DNA of 64,000 nt from assembly GCA_035550215.1 (NCBI GenBank), contig DASZPM010000010.1:186001-250000 (forward strand). The letters run 5' to 3'. A program made the position numbers and the translations under genes. Shown piece by piece: positions 53,395 to 62,451 of this stretch. Every line of letters starts with the position of its first letter. Within the stretch, counting starts at the first letter, position 1. The notes below the pieces were generated by a model. The model had not been told where the DNA came from, searched no databases, and saw only the letters and a list, made by a program, of their open reading frames with translations. Source of the DNA: JABDFW01 sp035550215 (GTDB lineage: Bacteria; Bacteroidota; Bacteroidia; Chitinophagales; Chitinophagaceae).

Positions 53395-53811
53395 ATGAAA
53401 AAGTTGTCCTTACTTTTCGCGGCCGTGTTCGCTGTTTCATCTGTAGTACTGGCCAAACCAAAACATACCGCCGCTGATTCAACACAGTTTGCCGAATATT
53501 ACGGCAAATACAAATTTGACGCAGGCAGCCCTGTAGACGAAGCCGAGATTTTATGGAAAGACACCACGCTGGTTATTTCAACGGCAATGGGCGATGCAAC
53601 GCTTGATATGCTGGGCCCCGACAGCTTTCACATGAGTTACGAGGACGGCATTATTACCTTTAAACGTAATGACGATAAAAAAATTAAAAGCCTGCACATA
53701 AGCGTATCAGGCACCGAACTTGATGCTGCAAGAGAAGAGGCCGCCGCAGCAACAACCTTACTTAGAAAAGAGGATTTATTGGATGCTAAAAAAACTGTGG
53801 CAGTTAAATAA
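53395..53811 (+). CDS. small secreted protein of unknown function
   Basis: Predicted protein of 138 aa with a clear signal peptide (MKKLSLLFAAVFAVSSVVLA). The mature part starts with KPKHTAADSTQFAEYYGKYKF and has an alternating beta pattern, resembling the small lipocalin-like DUF3471-type domains, but not firmly assigned. The C-terminus is an Ala/Glu-rich helix. It has its own terminator and no operon partner. Confidence 0.65.
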   Translation: MKKLSLLFAAVFAVSSVVLAKPKHTAADSTQFAEYYGKYKFDAGSPVDEAEILWKDTTLVISTAMGDATLDMLGPDSFHMSYEDGIITFKRNDDKKIKSLHISVSGTELDAAREEAAAATTLLRKEDLLDAKKTVAVK

Positions 53812-53836
53812 ATCTCTTACGGAAACTTGGTCAATA

Positions 53837-53871
53837 TAAAGTCCCGCTGTTTGTAAACGCGGGATTTTTTT
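53837..53871 (+). terminator. rho-independent terminator after the secreted protein
   Basis: TCCCGC pairs with GCGGGA around an 11-base loop, followed by T7. It lies about 30 bases after the stop at 53811. Confidence 0.85.
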
Positions 53872-53902
53872 ATGTGATTAACAACGGGCAATTATTAAAA
53901 AA

Positions 53903-54304
53903 TTACTTATTAAAAAGGCCGGGAAATAAAATTGCGATAGCGCCTCCCACCAATAACAACGCCCCGGTAATTGCAAGAATTACAGGAAATATTGCAACAG
54001 TGGTAGATTTTATAGTAAAGTCCCCGGGGTTTAAAGGGTTATATATCACTGACAATTTATCGCCCTGTTTTAAGTAAGATATGCTTACGTCGGCGGTTTT
54101 CGTAATCCATTGCCGCTTGTCAGTAACAAAACGTACAACAGGATAGCTGGATATGTCGCCATCAGCATTCCGGCTATTTTCAAAATCAAAAACCACTCCC
54201 TCCGCTTCCTTCCCTGTTTTCAGTAAACGGTCATACCGCCTGCTCCGGATGTAAGCGGCTATAATGATTGCTGCGCCAATAACAGTAATAAGCCAGGCGT
54301 TCAT
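53903..54304 (-). CDS. DUF3592 domain membrane protein
   Basis: Predicted protein of 133 aa. One transmembrane helix at each end (residues about 3-20 and 105-128) encloses a soluble beta domain with EAEGVVFDF, YPVVRFVTDKRQW and GDKLSVIYNPLNPGDF, the DUF3592 pattern. The function is unknown. It begins 3 bases after the hisS stop on the same strand, so it is cotranscribed with hisS. Confidence 0.85.
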   Translation of the reverse strand: MNAWLITVIGAAIIIAAYIRSRRYDRLLKTGKEAEGVVFDFENSRNADGDISSYPVVRFVTDKRQWITKTADVSISYLKQGDKLSVIYNPLNPGDFTIKSTTVAIFPVILAITGALLLVGGAIAILFPGLFNK

Positions 54305-54307
54305 GTT

Positions 54308-55684
54308 TTAAAATGCAAGCGTTGACAAAGCAGCGTGTGAAACAGTTTGCTGGCTGCCGGTTTTTAAATCTTTTACGGTGCAGGTACCGTCCTCCACTTC
54401 TTTGGTACCGATGATAACCGCATAGAAAATATTTTTCTTATCGGCGTATTTAAACTGCTTTTCGAATTTTGATTGATCGGGGTACATTTCACACCGTATG
54501 CCCCTGTTGCGCAGTTGCTGCATAAGGGTGAAGGCGGCCCTGCTTTCGGCCTCGCCCAGGTTAAAAAACAACACCTGTGTGCCCACCTGCACATCTGCCG
54601 GAAAAAGCCGCAGTTCTTCCATTACGTCGTATATCCTGTCAACGCCAAAACTAATGCCTACACCCGGCAGGTTGGGCACACCAAACAGGCCGGTAAGGTC
54701 ATCATACCTGCCGCCGCCGCCAATGCTGCCCATTTGCACGTTATTGGCTTTAATTTCCAGTATGGTACCGGTATAATAGTTAAGGCCGCGCGCTAATGTA
54801 AAATCAAATTGCAGGTTGGTAAGGTTACATTCTTTTACGCAAAAATTATACAGGTACTTTAACTCCTCAATACCTTTTTTGCCTGTTGCTATATTGCCTA
54901 ACAGGGCTTCCAGTTCGGTTAACTTTTCCTCATTGCTGTCTTTTTCAATGGAAAGGTAGGTGGCAATGGTATTCACCTGGTCATCATTCAACCCCCGCTG
55001 CATCAATTCTTCTTTTACCTTTTCCATGCCTATTTTGTCCAGTTTGTCAATGGCAATGGTTATGTCCATCATTTTGTCCGCGCCGCCGCACAGTTCCGCC
55101 AGCGCTGCCAGCACCTTGCGGTTATTAATCTTTACGGTTACATCAATACCCAGCCTTTCAAAAACGGTGGTATAAATATTTACCAGTTCAACCTCGTTCA
55201 GCAGGCTGTTGCTGCCCACCACATCGGCATCGCACTGGTAAAATTCGCGGTAACGGCCTTTCTGCGGCCTGTCTGCCCGCCACACCGGCTGTATTTGGTA
55301 TCGTTTAAAGGGAAAAGTAAGCTGCCCGCTGTTCATGGCAACATAACGTGCAAAAGGTATGGTAAGGTCGTAACGCAATGCCCTCTCCGTAATCCCCTCG
55401 TTATTTTTTCCCTCTAATATCTTTTCAAAATCTTCTGTCGCCTTTTGCCTTTTCTCCGGCCTGTCAAGCCCGTTATTCAAAATCTTAAAAATCAGCTTAT
55501 CACCCTCTTCCCCATATTTGCCCATTAAGGTGTCCAGGTTTTCCATAGCAGGTGTTTCCAATGGCTGAAAGCCATATAGCTCAAACACATTACGTATGGT
55601 ACTGAAAATATAATTGCGTTTGCGCACAACATCCGCGCTAAAGTCCCTTGTTCCCTGCGGTAAGCCTGCTTTTACTTTTGCCAT
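54308..55684 (-). CDS. hisS: histidine--tRNA ligase
   Basis: Predicted protein of 458 aa from the ATG at 55684 (MAKVKAGLPQGTRDF), the conserved family start; a frame to 55807 adds an unlikely 41-residue tail. It charges tRNA-His. Class II motif 2 is visible as PVWRADRPQKGRYREFYQCD, the histidine-binding loop as GLNYYTG, and motif 3 as GGGGRYDDL...GISFGVDRI. A C-terminal anticodon-binding domain follows (about 360-458). A GGGAGGG lies just before the ATG. It heads an operon with the DUF3592 gene. Confidence 0.96.
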   Translation of the reverse strand: MAKVKAGLPQGTRDFSADVVRKRNYIFSTIRNVFELYGFQPLETPAMENLDTLMGKYGEEGDKLIFKILNNGLDRPEKRQKATEDFEKILEGKNNEGITERALRYDLTIPFARYVAMNSGQLTFPFKRYQIQPVWRADRPQKGRYREFYQCDADVVGSNSLLNEVELVNIYTTVFERLGIDVTVKINNRKVLAALAELCGGADKMMDITIAIDKLDKIGMEKVKEELMQRGLNDDQVNTIATYLSIEKDSNEEKLTELEALLGNIATGKKGIEELKYLYNFCVKECNLTNLQFDFTLARGLNYYTGTILEIKANNVQMGSIGGGGRYDDLTGLFGVPNLPGVGISFGVDRIYDVMEELRLFPADVQVGTQVLFFNLGEAESRAAFTLMQQLRNRGIRCEMYPDQSKFEKQFKYADKKNIFYAVIIGTKEVEDGTCTVKDLKTGSQQTVSHAALSTLAF

Positions 55685-55757
55685 GTATATCCCTCCCGGT
55701 GGGGAGTTTTGTATTATTATATTATTAAATATTTTCTTACCCGGCAGCCTTTGCCAA

Positions 55758-56246
55758 TCAGCCATTGTTGCCGGTAAATCCATTGCCGCCCCTTCCAAAT
55801 TTCTCAACTACTACGCCGCATGCTTCATCCAGCATTTGGTACACAGCCTCAAAATCACGTTCATCGCCATACCAGGGGTCGGGCACTTCCCTGTTTGTGC
55901 CGGGTTGCAGTTCATTCAGTATCAAATCCGTTTTAGCCGCATCCCATAAGTCCCTGCTCATTCTCTTAATATCGGCGTAATTATCCGCGTCCATGGCGTA
56001 AATCCTGTCAAACCTAATCATATCTTCTTTTACAAACTGGCTGCCACGCTGGTTGCTTATATCAATGCCATGCTGCAGGGCCACTTTTCTTGACAGCCGG
56101 TGCGGCGGCTCACCAATATGATAGGTAGATGTGCCTGCGCTGTCAACTTCCCACACCAGCCCTGCTTCATCAGCTTTATGCTGTAATATTCCCGCAGCTA
56201 AAGGGCTTCTGCATATATTGCCTAAGCACACCATCAAAATTTTCAT
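55758..56246 (-). CDS. low-molecular-weight protein-tyrosine phosphatase
   Basis: Predicted protein of 162 aa, typical size. The P-loop CLGNICRS has Cys7 as nucleophile and Arg13, and the general acid Asp is in VPDPWYGDERDF. It removes phosphate from tyrosine residues of proteins, in bacteria often in polysaccharide export, though no such genes are adjacent. A -7 element TATCTTTG (minus, 56252-56259) sits five bases before the ATG, implying a near-leaderless mRNA. Confidence 0.95.
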   Translation of the reverse strand: MKILMVCLGNICRSPLAAGILQHKADEAGLVWEVDSAGTSTYHIGEPPHRLSRKVALQHGIDISNQRGSQFVKEDMIRFDRIYAMDADNYADIKRMSRDLWDAAKTDLILNELQPGTNREVPDPWYGDERDFEAVYQMLDEACGVVVEKFGRGGNGFTGNNG

Positions 56247-56251
56247 GCGCG

Positions 56252-56259
56252 CAAAGATA
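56252..56259 (-). promoter_or_regulatory. -7 promoter element abutting the phosphatase start
   Basis: TATCTTTG on the minus strand matches TAnnTTTG exactly and is separated from the ATG by CGCGC only. Confidence 0.45.
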
Positions 56260-56823
56260 GCATTGAAAGATGATTGAATGGCCGCCTTGTGAAACGGGGA
56301 GGCTGTATAAGCCTGCCGGTTTGCCAGTATTTATTTTGTTTTGGGTGTTAAAATTTTTTTGTTTTTTCTTATAGAATCGTTAAAATATTTATGCGGAAAG
56401 TAACCCCGCTGTGGAATTTAGGATGCCGGTGCATCTAATAAGGGTGCATTAAAATTTGCCGCAAGCCCTATAGTAATTGCCGCTTAAGTAAATGAATCAA
56501 TGTTGCATAAATCATTGCTTGTCAATAATAATGCTGTTGGTTATACCTGCAAACACAGGCTTGCGCTGCAACATGGCCGGCGGAACGGAAAAGCACGCAG
56601 CGATAAGGAGAGGGCTGTACAAACAGTTATTAATGCTAACAACCGGTTTGGTTTTTTTAAACAATGCAGCGTAATTTGGCGAGGTTTGTTACAGGCGGGG
56701 CCTGCGGCCTAAAGGGTTTGTTAATAATGGGCTGCGGTATATTTAATTAGTTAGTATGGTGGCGCGGATGCGCAATAAAAAAAATGACTATATTGCCAAC
56801 CTTACATTTCAACAGGTTATTAT
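56260..56823. other. gene-free stretch between divergent genes
   Basis: No supported gene, RNA or strong hairpin was seen in about 560 bases. Open frames here are short and without family features. The right end must contain the promoter for the genes from 56824. Confidence 0.4.
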
Positions 56824-57069
56824 ATGGACGAAGGCTACAGGGATAACCAACGGAAAGGATATATGCAAATGCGGTCGGTGGCCGATTTTACCATGGCCAT
56901 AATTATACTTTCCATTGGCCTGGTGATGGTTGCAGGCGATAAGCTGGGCATTCCTGAACTTACGCAATTATTGCTTTCAAGAGATGCCTTAATACGCTAT
57001 ATGTTCGGTGGTATATGCCTTCTTTATGGTGGGTTCAGGCTTTACAGGGCCATTAAAAAGGATTATTAA
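56824..57069 (+). CDS. small two-helix membrane protein
   Basis: Predicted protein of 81 aa with two transmembrane helices (about 24-42 and 58-74) and a basic C-terminus. It begins 14 bases upstream of the PstS-like gene and is surely cotranscribed with it. From memory, a similar small protein stands before the PstS-like gene in TonB/ExbBD clusters of Chitinophagaceae; this is not verified. Confidence 0.7.
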   Translation: MDEGYRDNQRKGYMQMRSVADFTMAIIILSIGLVMVAGDKLGIPELTQLLLSRDALIRYMFGGICLLYGGFRLYRAIKKDY

Positions 57070-57083
57070 TAAGCGGTTGAAAG

Positions 57084-58007
57084 ATGAGGAGACAAATTAC
57101 CAGGATGTTGTTATTATCGCTTTTAGTTGCAGTAGTAATAATATCCTGCCAAAATAAGCCACAGGGCTACATAATACAGGATTCGCCCACGGAGGGCACT
57201 ATACATATAAGTGTTGACGAAAGCTTTAAACCTGTAATAGCCCAGGAGATAAAAGTTTATGAGTCAACCTATCCCAAAACCCATATCATAGCAAAGTACG
57301 AGCCGGAAGCAGATTGTTTAAGAGACCTGCAGAAAGACAGTACCAGGATGATAATAGTGGCAAGAGGACTAACTGATGAAGAGAGCAAGTTTTACGAAGC
57401 GAAATTAACCTACAAGCCAGATTTTGATATTCTTGCTTATGATGCCGTGGATGTAATTGTTAACGCAGCATCAAAAGACAGTGTGTTTACGTTAAAGCAC
57501 CTGCAGGATATTTTAGATGGTACCGATACCACGAAAGACGTGGTGGTTGATGGAAAAAACGCAACAAGTACGGTGCGGTACCTGCTTGATTCCGTGCTTA
57601 AAGGCAAACCCTTTGGCAGTAATGTAAAGGCTGCGCCCGACAGCAAAGGAGTGTTAGATTATGTGGCGCGCAACGAAAATTCGGTAGGTTTTGTAGGGTC
57701 AAGCTGGGTGGGCAACGATGAAGACCCCGACCAGGTGGCCTATTTTGGAAAAATAAAGCTGGGTATTGTTGAATGTAAGAACAGGAAGGGCTATTTTGCA
57801 AAGCCATCACAATCAAGCATAACCTATGGGCAGTACCCGCTGGTACGGCCTTTGTACTATATATTAAAGGAGAATACGGTAGCGCTGGGCAGGGCATTTA
57901 AAACTTTTATGAGCCAGGAGAGGGGTCAATTGATTTTTAGACGGAGTTTACTGGTACCTGCTGTAATGGATTTTAATGTAAGGTCGGGAGATTTAGGAAA
58001 AAAATAA
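57084..58007 (+). CDS. PstS-like phosphate-binding-family lipoprotein
   Basis: Predicted protein of 307 aa. The lipobox VVIISC puts the lipidated Cys at residue 22. The body has the PBP-like fold of phosphate ABC transporter binding proteins (TIHISVDESFKPVIAQEIKV at the start; VDVIVNAASKDSVFTLKHLQDIL; GVLDYVARNENSVGFVGSSW, given in part). No permease or ATPase genes are nearby, and in Bacteroidota such proteins often sit with TonB-energising genes, so a direct transport role is uncertain. A weak GCCTGC/GCAGGC hairpin follows at about 58033. Confidence 0.85.
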   Translation: MRRQITRMLLLSLLVAVVIISCQNKPQGYIIQDSPTEGTIHISVDESFKPVIAQEIKVYESTYPKTHIIAKYEPEADCLRDLQKDSTRMIIVARGLTDEESKFYEAKLTYKPDFDILAYDAVDVIVNAASKDSVFTLKHLQDILDGTDTTKDVVVDGKNATSTVRYLLDSVLKGKPFGSNVKAAPDSKGVLDYVARNENSVGFVGSSWVGNDEDPDQVAYFGKIKLGIVECKNRKGYFAKPSQSSITYGQYPLVRPLYYILKENTVALGRAFKTFMSQERGQLIFRRSLLVPAVMDFNVRSGDLGKK

Positions 58008-58104
58008 GCAAACAACACTAAACGTATATAATAGCCTGCAGTCAGTATTGTACGGCAGGCGGAAATGTTTTTTTGAGCAGCATAACGATTAATAACTTGA
58101 TAAA

Positions 58105-59898
58105 ATGAAAACAATGAAGAAAAGCGCCTTCACTCTGTTAGCACTAACGTTTGCAACGTATGCTTTCTCGCAGACGCTGGATGACGGAAAAAAGTTTCTG
58201 TACTATGAAAAATCAAAAAGCGCCATCCAGGCGCTTGAAAAAGTGGTAGCATCCAAACCCAAGGATGCTGAATCAATTTACTGGCTGGGGCAGGCATACC
58301 TGTTAGATTACAGCTTGTCACATTATGCCAATGCAGACGATTTTAATAAAGCCAAGCAACTATACCAGCAGGCGTTGCAAAACGGTGTAAACGACCCGTG
58401 GATATGGGTGGGCAGCGGCCAGGTTATGGCCTACGAGGGTAATCTTGCCGGTGCTAAACAGCAATGGGAACAGGCAATAACAGCATCAACCACCAAAGGC
58501 AGAAAGGGCGGTGAAAACGCCGATATACTTAACGCTGTTGGCAGGGCAAATGCTTATGGCGGCAGCAAATATGGCGATGCCCAATATGGTATTGACGTTT
58601 TAAAAAGGGCAGCAGCGATAGATACTAAAAACCCTGATATTGATATAAACCTGGGTATTTGTTACGAAAAACTGGGTAACGAACATGGGGGCGAGGCGGT
58701 GCAGGCTTTTACCGACGCCACAGTACGCGACCCCAAATATGCAGCAGGCTATTTTCGTATAGGCCTTATATACCAGAGCCAGGACAATAAAGCATTGATG
58801 GATGAATGGTATGCCAAAGCTATTGGGGCAGACCAGGCTTATGGCCCGGTTTACTTTGAATACTTTAGTTATTACAAGGATAAGGACGTAAACGCTGCCA
58901 AAGATTATCTTGACAGCTATATTGCCAACTCCGACCAGGATTGCAATACTTCCTATTTCCAGGCAGATTATCTTTTCCGTGCCGGTAAATACCAGGAATC
59001 ACTTGCCAAAGCTGATTCAATGGCCAACGGTGATTGTAAAACTTTCGCCAGGATAAATATGCTGTATGCCTATGATTATGACAGGTTGGGCGATTCTGTA
59101 AAGTCAAGAAGTTATCTTGAAAAATTCTTTGCTACTGCAACTGACCCTCTTCCTGATGATTATGTACTGGCCGGCAAAGTGTATGCTAAATTTCCCGGTT
59201 ATGAAGATACAGCTTCAGTGTACCTGCATAAGGCAGTTGACCTGGACACTGTTAAAAAGAACAAGATTGAATACGCTTCAACAGCAGTAACCATAATGCA
59301 GAAAGCAGAAAAGCTGCGCCCGCTGATTGACTGGGTAAAAATTAAATCTGATCTTATAGGTGATACCAAGCTGTCAGAATATAACTTTTATGTTATAGGC
59401 ACTGCAGCCATTGATGCTATTGACACATCAAAAGACAGCACAACAATAATGCAGCAATACCTGCTGGCAGACTCCATTGCCAAAGCATATATAGCGGCAT
59501 ATCCTGATAAATCGCAGGGGTATAACAGCGAAGTAATTGCCGCGAAAAAAGCAGATAAGGACACAACATGGGGCCTTGCGCTTGGCCCTATTGCAACCGC
59601 CGACAAGTTTTTTGAAGCCGACACTTCAGCCCGCTCCAAGAAATTGCTCTTCCTCAACGGTTATTACGAGTTACTATATTTCCTGCGTTATGCCAAGGAT
59701 GCGCCAAGAATTGAAGAGTATAAACGCGCAGTGCAGTTGATTGATGAATTATTGCCGTATTTTACCGACCCCAACAGTGAAGAAAATAAATACTTCACGC
59801 AAACAAGGGCCGCGATACAGGCCTCAATTGACAAATACGAAAAAGGCAAACAGCAAAGCAGCAGCGGTACTAAGCCGTCTGGCGGCAAACAGAAATAA
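58105..59898 (+). CDS. secreted TPR protein, copy 1
   Basis: Predicted protein of 597 aa. A signal peptide ends at YAFSQ (about residue 22). The rest is built of tetratricopeptide-like helix pairs (for example AIQALEKVVASKPKDAESIY, GEAVQAFTDATVRDPKYAAG) and ends in a Ser/Gly/Lys-rich tail. It is paralogous to the next gene: long stretches such as ADILNAVGRANA-GGSKYGD-QYGIDVLKRAAAID are shared. It probably scaffolds an envelope complex. It follows the PstS-like gene by 97 bases and is separated from its paralogue by a terminator. Confidence 0.88.
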   Translation: MKTMKKSAFTLLALTFATYAFSQTLDDGKKFLYYEKSKSAIQALEKVVASKPKDAESIYWLGQAYLLDYSLSHYANADDFNKAKQLYQQALQNGVNDPWIWVGSGQVMAYEGNLAGAKQQWEQAITASTTKGRKGGENADILNAVGRANAYGGSKYGDAQYGIDVLKRAAAIDTKNPDIDINLGICYEKLGNEHGGEAVQAFTDATVRDPKYAAGYFRIGLIYQSQDNKALMDEWYAKAIGADQAYGPVYFEYFSYYKDKDVNAAKDYLDSYIANSDQDCNTSYFQADYLFRAGKYQESLAKADSMANGDCKTFARINMLYAYDYDRLGDSVKSRSYLEKFFATATDPLPDDYVLAGKVYAKFPGYEDTASVYLHKAVDLDTVKKNKIEYASTAVTIMQKAEKLRPLIDWVKIKSDLIGDTKLSEYNFYVIGTAAIDAIDTSKDSTTIMQQYLLADSIAKAYIAAYPDKSQGYNSEVIAAKKADKDTTWGLALGPIATADKFFEADTSARSKKLLFLNGYYELLYFLRYAKDAPRIEEYKRAVQLIDELLPYFTDPNSEENKYFTQTRAAIQASIDKYEKGKQQSSSGTKPSGGKQK

Positions 59899-59915
59899 CA
59901 ACAGTATTTAGTTAT

Positions 59916-59948
59916 AAAAAAAACTCCTCCAAAAGAGGAGTTTTTTTT
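59916..59948 (+). terminator. rho-independent terminator between the TPR paralogues
   Basis: ACTCCTC pairs with GAGGAGT around a 5-base loop, with A-runs before and T8 after. It can act in both directions. Confidence 0.9.
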
Positions 59949-60034
59949 ATGGAAGTACCGGGCATGTGGTAAAAAATATATTCTTCGTATTCCTGCAAAA
60001 GAGTATTAAATTTAGAAGCTCAAATTTCCAATAT

Positions 60035-61735
60035 ATGAAAAAAAGCACCCTTTGCCTGGCGGTGTTTATTATTGCCGCCCATTCATACTCCCAATCTCTA
60101 GATGATGGTATTAAGTTTATATACTATGGAAAAACAAAAAGCGCTATACAGGTACTGGATAAAGTGGTAGCGTCCAAACCGAAAGATGCGCTGTCTGTTT
60201 ATTGGCTTGGCCAGGCTTATCTTGATGATTACAGGCTGTCGGGCTACACCAATGCTGACGATTATGCCAAGGCAAAATCGCTTTACCAGCAAGCGGCCAA
60301 GGCAGGAATTAACGATCCCTGGATTTGGATTGCCAACGGGCAAATTGCTTTGTATGAGCATAATAATGATGGCGCCAAACAGTTATTTGAGCAGGCAATA
60401 AATGCGACGAAGGGAAAAAAGGGGGTTGAAAATGCCGATATACTTAATGCTGTCGGCAGGGCTAACGCCTTTGGCGGCAGCAAATATGGTGATGTGCAAT
60501 ATGGTATTGACGTTTTAAAACGGGCCGCCGCGATAGACCCTAAAAACCCTGATATTGATATTAACCTCGGCATAAATTATCTAAAACAGGGTGGCGACTA
60601 CGGTGGTGACGCCGTGCAGGCTTTTACCGACGCCACGGTGCGCGACCCGAAATATGCCGCGGCGTATTATCATATAGGGCTTATTTATGGCTCGCAGGAT
60701 AACAAACCGGCCATGGACGACTGGTTTGGAAAAGCCATTGCTGCGGACCCTGCCTATGGCCCGGTTTATTTTGCGTATTTTGATTATTACAAGGATAAAG
60801 ATGTAAATGCCGCCAGGGACTACCTGGATAGTTATGTGGCAAACTCAGACCACGATTGTGTTACAACATTTTTCCAGGCTGATTTTCTCTTCCGCGCGGG
60901 CAAATACAATGAATCCCTGGTAAAAGCAGACTCAATGGCTGCCGGCGATTGCAAAACATTTACCAGGTTAAATATACTGTATGCGTTAAACTACGACAGG
61001 CTTGGCGATGCAGTAAAGGCCAAAGACGCCGTACAAAAGTTTTTTACTATAGTGCCTGCGGGTAATATACAGGCAGATGATTATACCATTGCCGCAAACG
61101 TGTATAAAAAAATAGCCGGCTTTGAGGATTCTGCGATAGCCTACCTTACCAGGGCTATGGATATTAGCAACGTAAGGAACGACAAAATAAAATATGCCGA
61201 TACCATCACGCAAATCTACGCCAAGCTTAACCGCTGGCCGGATGCCGTGATTTGGGAGAATAAAACCATTGCCCTTAAACCAGGTGGGGCAACAGCCCGC
61301 GACTTGTATGACCTTGCAACATACGCAATGAATGCAGAAAACCTGGCGTTGGCTGATAGCGTGTTTACAGAATATAAAACAAAATACCCCGACCAAGCCT
61401 TTGGGTATTCGGGCTCATTAAAGGTTGCACAAAAATTAGATACTACCGGCACAAAAGCCGTTGGCCCTATAAATGATTATATTGGGTTTTTAATGAAGGA
61501 CACTGCTACCAACGCGCAGGCCATCGCATATTATCACGCCATTTTGGGTGGCTATTATGCAAACACCGCGAAAAATGTTGACAGCGCGGTATCCGAATTT
61601 CAGTTGGCCGTTCATTTCGACCCGGCCAACGAGCAATATAAAAAGTACTATGATATTTTATACAAGGCCCAGCAAAAGCGAAAAGGTGGAGGTGCGGCGC
61701 AGGAAAAGCAGGCTGCCGGTAAACAGGGGGTTTAA
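60035..61735 (+). CDS. secreted TPR protein, copy 2
   Basis: Predicted protein of 566 aa from the ATG at 60035, where a clean signal peptide starts (MKKSTLCLAVFIIAAHSYSQ); the frame to 59966 would add 23 residues from the promoter region. Domain content equals copy 1, with tandem TPR-like helix pairs through the whole mature part and a Gly/Gln/Lys-rich tail. Identity with copy 1 is highest in residues about 20-280 and falls towards the end, so the duplication is old and the C-terminal halves have diverged, perhaps for different partners. Confidence 0.88.
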   Translation: MKKSTLCLAVFIIAAHSYSQSLDDGIKFIYYGKTKSAIQVLDKVVASKPKDALSVYWLGQAYLDDYRLSGYTNADDYAKAKSLYQQAAKAGINDPWIWIANGQIALYEHNNDGAKQLFEQAINATKGKKGVENADILNAVGRANAFGGSKYGDVQYGIDVLKRAAAIDPKNPDIDINLGINYLKQGGDYGGDAVQAFTDATVRDPKYAAAYYHIGLIYGSQDNKPAMDDWFGKAIAADPAYGPVYFAYFDYYKDKDVNAARDYLDSYVANSDHDCVTTFFQADFLFRAGKYNESLVKADSMAAGDCKTFTRLNILYALNYDRLGDAVKAKDAVQKFFTIVPAGNIQADDYTIAANVYKKIAGFEDSAIAYLTRAMDISNVRNDKIKYADTITQIYAKLNRWPDAVIWENKTIALKPGGATARDLYDLATYAMNAENLALADSVFTEYKTKYPDQAFGYSGSLKVAQKLDTTGTKAVGPINDYIGFLMKDTATNAQAIAYYHAILGGYYANTAKNVDSAVSEFQLAVHFDPANEQYKKYYDILYKAQQKRKGGGAAQEKQAAGKQGV

Positions 61736-61768
61736 CGGGGCAATAGCCGGCAAAACTATAACTTAAAT

Positions 61769-61804
61769 AAACAACTACCCCGTAAAAGAGTTGTTTTTTA
61801 TTTT
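61769..61804 (+). terminator. rho-independent terminator after TPR copy 2
   Basis: AAACAACT pairs with AGTTGTTT around a 12-base loop, followed by a T-run. It isolates the TPR genes from nuoA. Confidence 0.8.
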
Positions 61805-61817
61805 AACTGTATGCGCT

Positions 61818-61825
61818 TACTTTTG
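61818..61825 (+). promoter_or_regulatory. -7 promoter element of nuoA
   Basis: TACTTTTG is an exact TAnnTTTG match 17 bases before the nuoA ATG, leaving a leader of about 10-12 bases. Confidence 0.55.
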
Positions 61826-61842
61826 CTGCATAACTAAGCTGT

Positions 61843-62247
61843 ATGGGTACTTTGCTTAATGTTCTGCTCGATGCCGATAAAACAAATAACGCGGGCAATT
61901 ATTTGCCTATTGGCCTGCAATTATTGTTTGCCGGCGGTTTGGTAGCCACTATAATGATTGTTACGCATTTGCTCGGCCCCAAAAGGGCTACTGCTGATAA
62001 ACTGCAAAACTTTGCCAGCGGCATTGAAAGCCACGGTAACGCGCGTGCGCCCATGGCTATTAAATATTTTTTGGTGGCCATATTGTTTGTGCTGTTTGAT
62101 GTGGAAGTTATTTTCTTTTACCCGTACGCTGTTAATTTTAAAAGCCTGCAATGGCACGGCTTCTGGGAAGTATTGCTGTTTGTGGGGTTCTTCCTGGCCG
62201 GCTTTATTTATATAATTAAAAAAGGCGCCCTGCGGTGGGAAGATTAA
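61843..62247 (+). CDS. nuoA: NADH-quinone oxidoreductase subunit A
   Basis: Predicted protein of 134 aa with three transmembrane helices, the normal plan. It is part of the membrane arm of complex I near the quinone site. The conserved segment YESG.ES is seen as FASGIESHGNARAPMAIKYFLVAILFVLFDVEVIFFYPYA (key parts SGIES and FDVEVIFFYP), including the acidic residues of the second helix. It is separated from nuoB by 204 bases with a second promoter. Confidence 0.96.
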   Translation: MGTLLNVLLDADKTNNAGNYLPIGLQLLFAGGLVATIMIVTHLLGPKRATADKLQNFASGIESHGNARAPMAIKYFLVAILFVLFDVEVIFFYPYAVNFKSLQWHGFWEVLLFVGFFLAGFIYIIKKGALRWED

Positions 62248-62345
62248 TTGCCCGTAACGTACCGTTAAAGTTGTAAGGTTGAAAAAGATTTTTGCATTTA
62301 CTTATAAATAGTATGTCAATTTTCATCATACTGTAAAACATGATA

Positions 62346-62375
62346 TTTGAAATTGGCTGTTGTGTGTTACTTTTG
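62346..62375 (+). promoter_or_regulatory. promoter of nuoB
   Basis: TTTG at 62346-62349 and TACTTTTG at 62368-62375 with an 18-base gap resemble the Bacteroidota -33/-7 pair closely (usual gap 19-21). It predicts a leader of about 70 bases and separate control of nuoB and following genes. Confidence 0.6.
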
Positions 62376-62451
62376 CAAGTGTTTTAGTAAAGTGGTTTTG
62401 TTATTGGGTAAGCTTTGCTAAACTGTTCTTTTTTAATTATAATTTTCTACT

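Noticed and set aside
56492..56712. Open frames in the gap after the phosphatase gene
   Set aside because: Short, overlapping in two frames and without any protein-like pattern.
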